DNA of 64,000 nucleotides from Przewalskia tangutica (GCA_029844215.1 CM056728.1:82831676-82895675), one strand, 5' to 3'. Counted from the first letter of the stretch, positions 46,512-58,109 are shown. Notes: a model not told the origin generated them from the sequence alone. Numbers and translations are program-made.

Positions 46512-49500
46512 TGTTACACCCCGTAGTTCTAGGGTATGTATGTGAGGACGTACGTACGAGAATACAACATTAAGATTGGAAATGAAGAAAGATTTGATTT
46601 TTCCGACGGAAATTTTTTTGGGTTTTTGTGAAGGAAAAAGGTTCGTTAATGGGAATTGGTTTCCCAGATTTGGTATTTGGACTTCTTGGATTATAATAGA
46701 ATTATGGATTTTATTTTCTGGAAATGGTCACGTGGGGCCCACGGGAGAAATTTATGATTTTGCGGGGCCCACATTGTTTTCGAAATTTTGGACATTATGG
46801 ATATTTTCTGGGAGATAAAATATTTTGGACGAATTGGAGGGCGACACGTGTCACCCCCTTAGGTGGCATGTGGCCGAAATGGGTGGGACAAGCCACTTGT
46901 CCACCTTGGCCGAAATGGTCATGCCATTTGTTTCAAGGTTTTGTTGGCCATGTGGATGGTGGGACCCACACACACTTGTCCCCCAATCTCACCACACACT
47001 TGCTAAGATCCCAGCCTTTGATTGTTATATAAATACCCCCCCTTGAGCTTACAAGACTTCATCCACACTCGAGAGTTTCCAAGTCTTGAAATACTCCCTC
47101 CCCTCTCCTTGTTGTTCTCGGCATTGAGCCAATGTCTTGACCAAAATGTTGTCCAAAAATCCTTAAACTTTTAAGTGTTCTTCCTTAAGGTGTTAGGAAG
47201 ATTGTGAACCAAGAGTTGGAAAAGATTTCACACCCCTAGCCTAGAAAACTTGCCTTGGCCGAAAGTTGCCATTTTTAAGCCTAAGTGTTCTTCACTTTTT
47301 GGAGTTGGATCTTGAAGAGAAGTTGGCTAGGAACTTCTAAGGGTTTCTTGTAGCGGAGTGGAACGTGAGGAATTGGAGGTAAAATTCCTAAGGATCGACT
47401 TTTTATCATTGGATAATTTTGGGCTTATCGAGGTAATGATCTTTGTCCTTCTATTGTAATTGGACATTACATGTTGTAGTAGTTTATAATTGAGTAATTT
47501 ATATATGGAAGGAAGATTGATAAGGTAAGGACTGTATATTATATTGAGGGGCAGAACTTTACACGTCCAGTTAGGCATGTAATCCCCTTTGAGTTGTTGT
47601 ATTACTGCGCCTTAAATGTGGCATGTTGGCTATTGGTGTCGGGCCTTGAAAGAGGTGGTGGTAAGTAGTTGCAGGGGAGGTGCTGCCGAATTTTTCCGTA
47701 GAAAAAGGAACCTTGTACTTAGAAATATTCTACGAAGAGATCTAGACGTTAATAGACGTTTTATGGCCATTATAGGTTGAAGTACTACGAGTAGCGTATT
47801 CTACTTGAAGGGTGGAAAAGGCTAGCAAGGTTATAGTACTTTGGAGCATTTTGCTACTTGTCGATAATCGTCGCGAGGTATGTGAACATCTTCCTATCCT
47901 TTCTAGCATGATTGTTGTGAACTATGTAGTACGGTAGACGTACGTGTGCTAAACGAATTTGGTTGGTTTAAAACATAAAGTGTTATAATGGCTTTATGGG
48001 AAGTTAGTTATAACGACTTTATGTAGGTAAAAGAATGGTTTGTTGATTTTAAAAGATAAGAGACTTGACTTATAATTGACTTGATATGAAATGTTAAGGA
48101 CTTGAATTGTGTAAAAAGTTGTGAAACCTCATTCGTGAGAAATGGGTACTTGGTCTTTAAAAGAATAAAGTTATCTGGATTTCGGAAACGAGCAGAAGTA
48201 TCGAACAAGCCATTGCAGCGTTAATAAAAGAAAATGTATCGGCAATCAATTAACTTAAAATGAGTAGAATTCTCCATCTGCATAGAAGCTAAGATAAGAC
48301 AAAATTGTATTACATTTTCTAGATCATGACTGCTTTACTAAGATCATTATAAACAAGTATTGATTTTCTTAAATTCCAAAGTAAGGAACTGGATTTCCTA
48401 AAAGAATAGAGACTTGAGAATTTGAAGTGTTTTTGTTTAAAAAGGAAGGCATGTTTTTGTCTTAAGTTGGTTTAAAGAGAAGGCATAGTATTGTCTTGGT
48501 TTATTCAAAAAGAAGGTATGGAAAGTGTTTTGGTTTACTTAAAATGATAGTTACTCTATTTTGATACTACGGGTATCGTGTGACCTTTGTAAAAGAAATG
48601 GATCTTTTTGAAAGAATTTAAGTACGTAGTACCTTGGGGTTAAAACCCGGATTTGTTGTCATAAAATGAAAGTCTAAGAGTATGTTAAACTTGTCTATGC
48701 TAGTTGTGATAGCCTTTGGTGGTATTACTATGTTACCGCGTCTCTCAGTTGGAGGGCCGGCTGACTTGTTGTGAATTTACTTGGACGTACCGGCAGTGAC
48801 GGAGGATGCCACGGGTATGCTTCCATTGTGATTGATCTTGGCCATGCTTATACGATGAGGGATGCCGGGGCATGCGACCAGGATGCGGGTTAGATGCCCG
48901 GACGTTTTATTACCCCATGGCCATGCTTATACGATGAGGGATTCCGGGGCATGCGACCATGTTATATTTTACTCCATGGGCTAGCTCCCCATGAAGACAT
49001 GTACCCACGATGAGGGATTCCGGGGGCATGTTATATTATTACTCCATGGGCTAGCTCCCCATGAAGACCTGTACCCACGATGAGGGATTCCGGGGGCACG
49101 TTATGTACGATTATTACTCTATGGACTAGCTCCCCATGAAGACATGTACCCACGAGGAGGGATGCCGGGGGCATGTTATATATATATATATATGTATTGT
49201 ATATGTGTACGCCGACAGTGAGGTAAGATGCCACGGGCGCGTCACATGAGTATGATTTATGTCATAGACTGCCGGCAGTGAGGAAGGAGTTCCACGGGCA
49301 TGAGTGATGACTTTGAGGGCGTGAGTTCCTGACTTGACATGACTGTTTATATATGGTGTACTGTAGTTTGGTTATCATACATGTCTCCTGTTTTATATAG
49401 ACTGTTATGATTTCATTCTGATATTTGATTTCACATACTTGGTACCTGTTGTACTGACCTCCTTCGGGGGGCTGCGTTCATGCCGCAGGTAGAGATACAC

Positions 49501-49871
49501 CGGTTGTTGATTCTCGCTCATAGGATCACGGTTCTGCGTGTTGGGAAGCTCCGTTTCTCCGGAGGCTTATCTTTTGGTATAGTCCTTGTCATTATAGTAC
49601 TTGTACATTCAGGGGTATGGCGGGGCCCTGTCCCGTCATAGTGGTTATAAAAACTCTTAGAGGTCTATAGTACTGTTGTGGGCAGGGTTTGTAAAGGATG
49701 TAACTGTTCGGTTTTGATATATATACAGAAAGGTGACCGTTTGGTTAGCCTGTTTCTTATTTCATATTGTTCATGTCTTGAGTTTTTATTTCCGCTGATT
49801 TTCTCTGATGTATTATCACTAGGGTGCCCGGGGTAAGGCACCAGTCGCGGGCCCGAAATCGGGTCGTGACA
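46512..49871 (+). mobile_element. Element H: solo gypsy LTR inside G
   Basis: TGTTACACCCCG...GGGTCGTGACA, 3360 bases, with GTTAT on both sides (46507-46511 and 49872-49876). No internal sequence. A TATA box, TATATAAATA, lies at 47026-47035. The 3' end carries the GGTGCC/GGCACC hairpin (49823-49842). Unlike A and J it shows few GC-rich gaps against B. Confidence 0.93.
48840..49280 (+). repeat. Tandem array in LTR H
   Basis: Units of ACTCCATGGGCTAGCTCCCC, ATGAAGACATGTACCCACGA and TGAGGGATTCCGGGGGCATG repeat, with shorter CATGCTTATACGATGAGGG units ahead of them. It combines the unit type of the E array with that of the B array. Confidence 0.85.
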
Positions 49872-50184
49872 GTTATTATGTATATAACATGTTGGAATTG
49901 TTATACCCCGTAGTTCAGACCAGGCGTATGAGGACGTGCGAAAGCGTGTAAGACTTAAAGTAGGTTAACGGATTATTTCGAACGGGTTTTAGACAACTTT
50001 GAGGCGGGTTATGACCCGCTACATTGAGAGTTCCTAAGTGTTTCAAAGGCCTAGTGCGTAGTTCGTTGAGTCTAGTTTCCAACGCAACCGACCGTTCGTC
50101 GATAGGACATCGGAGTAGAAAGTTATGGGAGTTACAAGTTCAGTGCGCAGTCGGACAGAAATGTGTTTCGGACAGGAGCGATAG

Positions 50185-50345
50185 GGCCGCGGCGCCGGAT
50201 GCAGGGCGCGGCGCCGGATATTCTGAGGGGTCGCTGAAGTTGCAGTGCCGCGGCGCCGGGAATCAGGGCAGTGGCGCCGGAAGTCCTGTGAGGTGGCGGA
50301 AGTTTCAGCGCCGCGGCGCCGGCTGCAGGGCCGCGGCGCCGAGGC
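50185..50345 (+). repeat. GCGCCGG/CCGCGG array in LTR I
   Basis: GCCGCGGCGCCGG and close variants occur about eight times, spaced by CTGAAGTTGCAGTG and similar. It is the I-family version of the B arrays at 30238 and 36600. Confidence 0.88.
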
Positions 50346-51669
50346 GGGATTTCTGGCGGAAAAACTGAGGAAAATCAGATTTCTTCTTTTAAAAAGGCCA
50401 TGGGAGGGTGACAAGTGTCCCCCCCCATCTGATTTTTGCATGTCCCTTATATTGACCAAGTCTTGAAGACTTGGTCATCTTTCAAGAATTTCCCTCTCTC
50501 TAAAGTTAGAGCTCTCACTTCTCTCTAGAATTCCAAGAGGAATTCAAAGCTTAGGAAAAATCTGAAAAGGTGTGGCAAGAAGGAAGCTTGTGGCTAGCTT
50601 GTTGGTGTTAGTGTGGTGGTGTTCTTGGAAAGGAGGCTAGCAAAGTTGTTGGAATAATTTTGGCTAAAACTCTAAAGGTAACATTTCTTCTCTTGTAGCT
50701 AGTTATTGATATTGCATGTGAAGAAGAAGGAACTTGCAGTAGTAAATAATGCTCTTAGATTCATTGCATGTAAGAAATATGGTTTGGGTGTGAAGGATTT
50801 GGTTGAGAAGGTTATGTGAGCATGTTGTAGCCTAAAAACTACCTTAGACTTGTTAAGTTAATTGTTGTACCCTTTGGGGCAGAATTTTTCACACCCAAGT
50901 TTAGGTGTGTAATCCCCTTTGAAATGTTTGGATTGTTGAGCCTTAAATGTGGCGTTTGGATGTTGAATTCGGCCTTGAGAAAGGTGGCAAGTATGTAGAA
51001 ACAAAGGAAATGCTGCCCAATTTTCCATAGAATTTAGTGGCTTTGAACTTAGATTATTTCTACATTGAAATTAGAGGTTAATAAGCGTATCATGGTTATT
51101 ATAGGTTGACATATTACTTGCGGTAGTTTGGGCTTAGCAAGTGGATTGACCGAAGAGGTATATGGAGCTTTCCTATCTCTTGAGCATGAATAGTTGTATC
51201 TATGTAGTACGGTAGACGTACAAGATTTGGTATTCTTACTTGTTTTAAGTATATAAAGACTTGTTCGTTTTAGAAAGTATAAGTCCCTTAGTTATGGAAA
51301 AAGTATAATTTTTACTAAAGTATAGAGTTAATATAACCACTTTATGGGAAGTTGGTTTGTTAGCTTTAGGAAAGGATAATAAGAAGAGATTTACTCTAAG
51401 TAAGATAAGTAAGGACAAATGACTTGATTATGAAAGGTAAACTGATTTTAAGGCATCAATTGCCCAAAGGTTTTATATGAAAAGGAGTCACTTTTAAAAG
51501 AGTAGAAGTATGTAGTACTTTGGGTTAAATTCCCGGTTTTCTTTTATTAAAGATATGATTAAGTGCCTTAAGTAAACTAAAATGAGAGGGTATATGAACA
51601 AGACTAATAAGAAGTTATAAGCTTTCTTAACTTATTTATGATTATGATATGATGACCGATTGAGCTAGG

Positions 51670-51890
51670 GTAAGAGTATAAATGAGGGGCAAGCCCCAAG
51701 ACGTTATACCACCTTCTCCAGGGTATGAGTATGAATGAGGGGCAAGCCCCAAGACGTCATACCACCTTCTCCAGGGTAAGAGTATGAATGAGGGGAAAGC
51801 CCCAAGACGTCATACCATCTGCTTCAGGGTAAGAATATAAATGAGGGGAAAACCCCAAGACGTTATACCACCTGTTCCGTGGATTTGCTA
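51670..51890 (+). repeat. 54-bp tandem repeat in LTR I
   Basis: Four units of GGGTAAGAGTATGAATGAGG, GGCAAGCCCCAAGACGTCAT and ACCACCTTCTCCA, with few differences. GCGAGGAATACCTCATGCG repeats follow at 51898-52020. Confidence 0.9.
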
Positions 51891-52641
51891 CCCATGATGC
51901 GAGGAATACCTCATGCGAGTCCTTATGGGCTTATGCGGGTGAAATAGTCCCACGCGGCGGTCTGACCTATGCGAGGAATACCTCATGCGGGTCCACAGAC
52001 TCCATGCGGGTGAAATAGTCCCAGGAGTAGGGGTGCTTATTGATACTACGGGCGAGGAACCCTGTTTTGATCACGAGCCTCCTATTTTTATGTAGTAAAG
52101 TATATACTTGTTACTCTCATTGTTAGTAAGGCACAGTGTACTGTATTTTGATTTGCATCCCTGACTCCAGCTTTTATTTTAGACTTATGATATTACTATA
52201 GTACTTTCCAGTTTTACATACTTGGTACATATCAGGTATCGACTTCTTCCTGGGCCGCGTCATGCCGCAGGTAAGTAGCGGTGGTGGATCCTCGTTCTTA
52301 GGATCACCGGTGTCGAGCTCCATTCCTCGGAAGTTTGTTTGTTGCACGGTTTTTCCACGATGTTATAGGCATTGTGTATAGTCAGGAGTATGGCGGGGCC
52401 CTGTCGCGCCACAGTTGTTATCCTTAGAGGTCTGTGGTCACGTATGTGTTTTGGGCTGTAAGAACAAGTTGTACTGCTATACTTTTGATTAAGTATGTTT
52501 TATGAAAGGCAGCTTTATCGGCTGGCCAGTGATGTTTACCTTTTTATAAGTTATGTGTTATGTATGTTCATTATTCTCTCGATGTATACCGACGGCGGTA
52601 CCCTGCAGGTACCGCCGCGCCCGGTCGGTTCGTGACAAAAG

Positions 52642-52654
52642 TGGTATCGAGCGC
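52642..52654 (+). promoter_or_regulatory. Primer binding site of I
   Basis: TGGTATCGAGCGC, the initiator Met site with one base missing, four bases after the LTR. Confidence 0.8.
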
Positions 52655-52842
52655 TTAGTCCTCGGAAAGTGTCTACGCATCGCGTGTCTAGTAAGTCTTG
52701 ATTATCGGTGTCAGGCACCACATCTATAATCAGGAGGCTACAGGATATTTAGGATTGGTTTCCATTCTTTCACTCTAAGATCGTGCAATAGAGCTGAGTT
52801 ATAGGTTGAACCTCCTCTGATGTTTTCCTTTATGTATCAGTT

Positions 52843-54230
52843 ATGCCTCCACGCAAGGCAACCGCGGCCCAGAAGGGCAAGGCAGCTGAGGGTGCTGCTA
52901 GTGGGACGCGGAGGGTCACGAGGGCACAGGCCCAGTCTTTACCAGAGATGATGTTTCGAGCGGCGAGTTCCACGACGTCGCCACCAATTTCGGAGTTCGA
53001 GGCAATGAGCCATCGAGACCGCGCAGACGGAGCCTCCAGTCCCACAGTCAGGGGCTGAGTATAGAGATTACGGGGAACAGATCCGCTTATTGACCAGCAT
53101 AGTGGCAGGGCAGCGCCGACAGGAGCAGACAACCAACCCTAGAGCCGACAGTTTACGGATTCGGGATTTCCTAGGTTGTCATCCACCCGAGTTCTATGGT
53201 TCGAGATTCGAGGAGGATCCGCAGGAGTTTGTTCGGCGCATCTGACCATGCAGTGCTTAGGGCCTCGAGACCGAGTCCGTTATACTAGCTTTCTACCGCA
53301 CGCGATATTGCGTTGAACTGGTTTGAGTCATGGGTGTTGTCGAGAGGTGAGGATGCTCTTCCAGCTGTTTGGGAGGAGTTCACAGAGGCTTTCCTGGATC
53401 ACTTCTTACCTCCTGAGATGAGGAGAGCCCGCGTAGATAGATTCTTGACCTTGAGGCAGGACGAGAGGACTATCAGAGAGTACAACCTGGAGTTTGATTC
53501 CTTGTCCAGGTATGCACACACCATTATAGCGGACATGACAGACAGGGTTCATCGATATGTGATGGGATTAGACCGTCATATGATTACTGCATGCTTGGGG
53601 GTGGCTCTTCAGCCAGGGATGGATATTGCCGTAACGCAGCGTATGCGCAGGGATCGAGGACAGAGAGCGCAGATCGCTAGATTTAGGCCAGCCCAAGAGG
53701 GCCAGGACAGCAGGGTCTCAGGGTAGTTTTCGAGGCGGGAAGCCTCTGCAGCAGACTAGGTCCACATTTCACCAAAGACGCAGTGCTCCTTCTCGATTTT
53801 CCGCGAGGTCCGATCACCGTTATTCGTGAGCAGTCGTGGCCCGTGACTTCGTGGTTTCGTGAAGGCAGGACCGTTACTAATCGAGACCACCCACATCTCG
53901 GCGCGCTCGACGCGGTAGGTCTCATCCGGGCGAGTGCCGTAGGGTTCGGAGCTTGTTACTCTTGTGGCGCAGGCCATCCAAGAGGATTGTCCGCCCCAGG
54001 CGGCGGGAGTGTTATGGTTCAGCCGACAGGGTCAGTTGCTGGATCTTCATCTTCGGTGGTCAGGCGCCCCGGAGGGCAGGGTGTTCACGGGCCAGCAGGC
54101 CGCGACAGAGGTCGTGGTAGGGGTCCCAGTTCCAGCGGTCCTCAGAACCGCATATATGCTATGTCCAGCCGTCAGACCGGTGAGGCGTCACGGATGTCGT
54201 CACAGGTACATTATTGGTTTCTTGCTGTGA
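52843..54230 (+). pseudogene. Element I: gypsy gag, frameshifted
   Basis: Starts at ATG 52843 (MPPRKATAAQKGKAAEG), a basic N-terminal segment shared with J. The capsid block is open at 53313-53726: NWFESWVLSRGEDALP, FLDHFLPPEMRRARVD, REYNLEFDSLSRYA and DRVHRYVMGLDRHM, aligned to B's gag. The zinc knuckle near 53955 reads CYSCGAGHP and then leaves frame before the DCP expected next, so one base seems missing inside it. At least three shifts separate the blocks. It would form the particle for I and perhaps for gag-less relatives. Confidence 0.88.
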
Positions 54231-54660
54231 TGTATATGCTTTGATAGATTCAGGTTCTACCTTGTCCTATATATCCCCTCATATTGCCAGTAGAATAGGG
54301 ATAGAGCCCGAGTCCATAAAACCTTTTGAGGTGGCTACGCCAGTGGGTGATTCGGTGGTAGCCGAAATGTATATAAGGCTTGCCTAGCCTATAGACGATG
54401 CGTCGACTTCAGCCGACTTGATAGAGTTGGATATGACAGACTTTGATGTAATTATGGGTATGGATTGGCTAGCGTCTTGCTATGCCAATGTAGACTGTAG
54501 AGAGAGATTAGTTCGGTTCCAGTTTTCCGGCGAGCCAGTTATCGAGTGGAAGGGGAATACTGCGTCGACGAGGGGTTAGTTTATTTCTTACCTCAAGGCT
54601 AGGAAGATGGTGCAGAAAGGATATATCTACCATGTGGTTCGAGTATTCGACATCGAGGTG
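54231..54660 (+). pseudogene. Element I: retroviral-type aspartic protease
   Basis: In the frame reading ALIDSGSTLSYISPHIA near 54236-54285, DSG is the catalytic triad, intact. It runs to TAG at 54388-54390, then goes on as DLIELDMTDFDVIMGMDWLA and VDCRERLVRF, the usual link to RT. It cleaves the gag-pol polyprotein. Starts upstream are lost through the gag frameshifts. Confidence 0.88.
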
Positions 54661-55420
54661 AGATACCGACCTTCCGCCCGGCCGTTAGAGAGTTTCGACG
54701 TATTTCCGTGACGAAGCTCGTATCCTCCCGAGAGGAGGTTGAGTTTTGCATTGATTTGACACCAGACACTCGACCGATATCTATTCCGCCATACAGGATG
54801 ACACCTGCCGAGTTAAAGGAATTGAAGGACCACCAAGGACTTGGCCGGAGAAAGGCTTTATCAAAGCGTGTTTCTCCCTGGGGAGCGCCAGTGTTATTTG
54901 TAAAGAAGAAGGATGGGACGCTGCGCATGTGTATTTATTACAGGCAACTGAACAAGGTAACTATCAAGAACATATATCCCCTCCCCATGATTGACGATTT
55001 GTTTGACCAGTTGCAGGATGCAAGGTGTTTTTCCAAGATAGACCTGCGGTCCGTTATCATCAAAGTAGTCGAGAGACAGATATCCCAAAGATCGCATTCA
55101 GACCCTGTATGGGCACTATGAGTTCAGTGGTGATGTCTTTCGGTTGACCAACGCCCAGAAGATTCATGGATTTGATGAACAGGTGTTCAAGCCATTCTTG
55201 GATATGTTCATGATAGTTTTCATTGATGATATCTTGGTTTATTCACAAGCGCGAGCGAGAGCATACGCACTATTTAAGGCGACGGTATTGAGAGTCCTCC
55301 GAGACCGGCAATTGTATGCCAAGTTCTCGAACTGCGAGTTTTGGTTATCTTCAGTGGCTTTCGTAGGGCATGTTATCTGGCCGATGGTATTCGGTTGATA
55401 CAAATAAGATCGAGGCGCCA
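54661..55420 (+). pseudogene. Element I: gypsy reverse transcriptase
   Basis: Blocks in order: EEVEFCIDLTPDTRPISIPP, YRMTPAELKEL, VLFVKKKDGTLRMCI, YRQLNKVTIKN, YPLPMIDDLFDQLQ and FSKIDLRS (first catalytic Asp), open at 54708-55121. After a shift come LTNAQ and FMIVFIDDILVYSQ with the intact FIDD catalytic pair, then VLRDRQLYAKFSNCEFW and VAFVGHVI. The expected GYHQ after IDLRS is garbled by an indel. It copies the element RNA to DNA in cytoplasmic particles. Confidence 0.92.
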
Positions 55421-55958
55421 AGACTTGGCCAAGACCCACTACACCGACGGAGTGCGCAACTTTGGGCCTCGCAGTTATTATCTGAGGTTTGGAGAAGTTT
55501 GCTTCCATTTCAAGACCTTTGACTAAGTCGACTCGTAGCTATGTTCCGGGACTGATGCTTGTGAGGAGAATTTCCAGCCATCAAGGAGAAATTGACGATC
55601 GCCTTGCTTCTTACTCTTCCGCAGGTTTAGACGGATACGTGGTTTATTGTGACGTCAGTGTCGGGCTTGGAGTGCGTCGATGCAACACGGTAGAGTTATA
55701 GCTACGATCTCGATAGCTTAGGAAGCATGAGAAGAACTATCCCACACATGACTTGAGTTCGCAGTGATGATTCATGCCTTGAAAACTGGAGACATTATTT
55801 GTATGGAGTGCGTGGATATTTACACGCACTACAAGTATCTCCAGATATCTTCACCAGAGGAGCCGAACTTGCATGCAGACGCGGTCGAGCCGCCAAGGAT
55901 TACGATGTTGATATTCTATACCACCGGGGAAAGCCAACGTAGTTGCATGCCCCAGTAG
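55421..55958 (+). pseudogene. Element I: RNase H, heavily shifted
   Basis: Fragments in three frames: KFASISRPLTKSTRS (about 55490), SVGLG (about 55655), RKHEKNYPTHDL (about 55720), IHALKTGD and VDIYT (about 55767-55830) and a PGKAN-like piece near 55925. The order fits the gypsy RNase H that follows RT. It degrades the RNA strand of the hybrid. Confidence 0.75.
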
Positions 55959-55965
55959 CGCATCG

Positions 55966-57045
55966 ATGGGTAGTCTGTCTGATGTACAGCCAGAGAAAAG
56001 GGATATGGTCCGAGAGTTACATCAGCTAGCGAGCCTTGGGGTTCGTTTGGTTGATTCTGATAGTGATGGAGTTCGGGTTCGAGAGGTTGCCGAGTCTTCC
56101 ATCGTCGAGGAGGTGAAGAGGCGACAGTATGAGGATCCGATTATGATACGGTATCGAGATACAGCTCTTCAGGAGGAGAATAGTCTATTTGAGGTAGCGC
56201 CTGACGGGGTGCTAAGATTTGAGGGCCGGTTGTGTGTTCCCGATGTGACAGACTTCGCCAGATTTCGTGAGGCACACAGTGCTCGTTATTCCATTCATCC
56301 GGGGTCGACTAAGATGTACCATGACCTCAGGTATGTGTATTGGTGGGATGGCCTGAAGAGGGACGTTGCGGAGTTCGTGGCACAGTGCCCGAATTGTCAG
56401 CAGGTCAAGGTTGAGCACCGTGGCGCTGGTCATTGCAGTTATTGATATTCCGACTTGGAAGTGGGAGGTGGTAAATATGGATTGCATTACAGGGTTACCT
56501 TCCACTCAGAGGAAGCATGATTCTATTTGGGTTATCGTCGACAGGCTAACGAAATCAACCCATTTTCTTCCAGTCAGGACAACTTTCTCGGCCGAGGATT
56601 ATGCTAGACTGTATATCAGAGAGATCGTGAGACTGCACGAAGTTCCTATATCGATTATTTCTGACCGAGGGGTCCAGTTCACGGCTAACTTCTGGAGGTC
56701 TTTTCAGAAGGGACTAGGGACACAGGTGAGTCTCAGTACGGCGTTTCATCCTCAGACCGACGGACAGGCCGAGCGCACTATCCGCATACAACGAGGATAT
56801 CGCGGGCTTGTGTTATTGATTTCAGGGGTAGCTGGGAGGATCATTTGCCTCTTGTGGAGTTTGCTTATTACAACAGCTACCATTATAGCATCCAGATGGC
56901 GCCTTATGAGGCCTTATACGAGAGGAAGTGCAGGTCACCGATAGGTTGGTTTGAAGTGGGAGAAGTTCAGTTAGTCGGGCCAGACTTGGTTCAGCAGGCA
57001 GTGGATAAGGTGAAGCTTATCCAGGAGCGGTTATTGTCACCGTAG
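55966..57045 (+). pseudogene. Element I: gypsy integrase, zinc finger and core
   Basis: Frame 55966-56445 holds the HHCC zinc finger: H in REAHSARYSIHPG, then YWWDGLKRDVAEFVAQ and CPNCQQVK. After a shift the core runs at about 56440-56944: VNMDCITGLPSTQ (first Asp), FLPVRTTFSAEDYARLY, SIISDRGVQFTANFW (second Asp) and FHPQTDGQAERTI (Glu), so the catalytic triad is present. A third block (56845-57045) reads PLVEFAYYNSYHYSIQMAPY and CRSPIGWFEVGE. A missing stretch near 56420, where KAEHQ.P normally continues, marks a small deletion. It inserts the DNA copy with 5-bp duplications. Confidence 0.92.
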
Positions 57046-57133
57046 TCGGCGAAGTCGATGTAGATCATCGGCGTCGACACTTGGAGTTGAGGTAGATGAT
57101 TGGGTCTTCCTCGAAGGTATCACCCACGGCGGC

Positions 57134-57535
57134 GTGATGAGATTTGGAAAGAAAGGAAAACTTAGCCCAAGGTACATTGGGCCTTATCAGATTGTCCGTA
57201 GGGTAGGCAAGGTTGCCTATGAGTTGGATCTGCCGTCCGATCTGGAGGCAGTGCATCCAGTTTTTCATGTGTCTATGTTGCGGAAATGTGTTGGAGATCC
57301 ATCTAGAGTGCACCCGATTCATGATGTCCAGGTGACAGAGGAGTTATCGTATGAGGAGAGTCCCATAGCGATACTCGATCGTCAGGTTAGGCGACTTCGG
57401 ACGAAGGACGTGGCTTCCGTCAAAGTCTTATGGCGGAACGAGAACAGGGAGGAGATGACGTGGGAAGCAGAGGATGACATGATGAAGAAGTATCCTCACT
57501 TATTCCCTACACCTCCAGGTAACCCACTTTCCTGC
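57134..57535 (+). pseudogene. Element I: integrase C-terminus with chromodomain-like tail
   Basis: The frame reads KLSPRYIGPYQIVRRVGKVA, the GPY/F module, then AVHPVFHVSMLRKC, ESPIAILDRQVRRLRTKD and VASVKVLWRNENREEMTWEA. The last is a chromodomain-like fold typical of the Tekay/Del group of chromoviruses, thought to guide integration to heterochromatin. That fits the many insertions into existing repeats here. After PHLFPTPPG the frame runs into J at 57570. Confidence 0.9.
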
Positions 57536-58101
57536 TTGTTAGTTTTTGATTTAGAAATTATGCTTGAGTTGTTATACCCCGTAGTTGCAGGGTATGTATG
57601 TGAGGACGTACGTACGAGAGTACGGCAGAATTTTGAAAAGAAAGAAAGATGTGAGTTTCGACGGAAAAGTTTCCGGTATTTTGGATATTTTCGGAAGACG
57701 AAATATTCTGGGCGAATCGGGGGGCGACACGTGTCACCCCCATGTGGCACCCTTGGCCGAAATATTTATTGTGCACAACACCCGATTAGAGTCGTTTTTC
57801 GACGAAACGTTTTACTAAGCATACGAAGGGAAAATTCCGGCTATGTCATTTAGTATTTTTGCGGATTTTTCCGAGAGACGGAATGTTTTGGACCAACGAG
57901 AGGGCAACACTTGGCACCCTCTCGTTGGTGGACTTGAGGGCGAAATTAGGGCCGAATGGATGGGCAAGTTGTGGTAGATATTTGTGTAGATATTTGTGAG
58001 GGATTTGTGGAGTAGGGTTAGGGTGCACTTGGCTTGATCTTGGCCTTACACTTGCCTTGCACATGGCTTAATCTTGGCCATTGGTTGGCTTTTGGTTTTC
58101 C

Positions 58102-58109
58102 TATAAATA
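58102..58109 (+). promoter_or_regulatory. LTR promoter TATA box of J (5' LTR)
   Basis: CCTATAAATACCCCCC, the same box and spacing as in A; a second copy is at 63080-63087 in the 3' LTR. Confidence 0.6.

Larger units (their letters stand above)
49899..52637 (+). mobile_element. Element I: 5' LTR of a gypsy chromovirus
   Basis: TGTTATACCCCGTAGTTCAG...TTCGTGACA, 2739 bases. GGAAT (49894-49898) should be the left duplication; the right one is outside the window. It has a GC-rich CCGCGG array (50185-50345), a 54-bp repeat (51670-51890) and a ten-base-pair hairpin (52593-52617) near the 3' end. It is close to solo LTR D. Confidence 0.92.

Noticed and set aside
50024..50459. Arg/Pro/Ala-rich open frames on both strands (also 30123-30533, 36488-36928, 11246-11622).
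   Set aside because: They arise from GC-rich CCGCGG arrays with few stops; the array changes unit number out of frame between B's LTRs.
52830..53132. A 100-codon frame antisense to the I gag start.
   Set aside because: It mirrors the sense gag N-terminus, which is recognisable by comparison with A, B and J; the antisense has no support.
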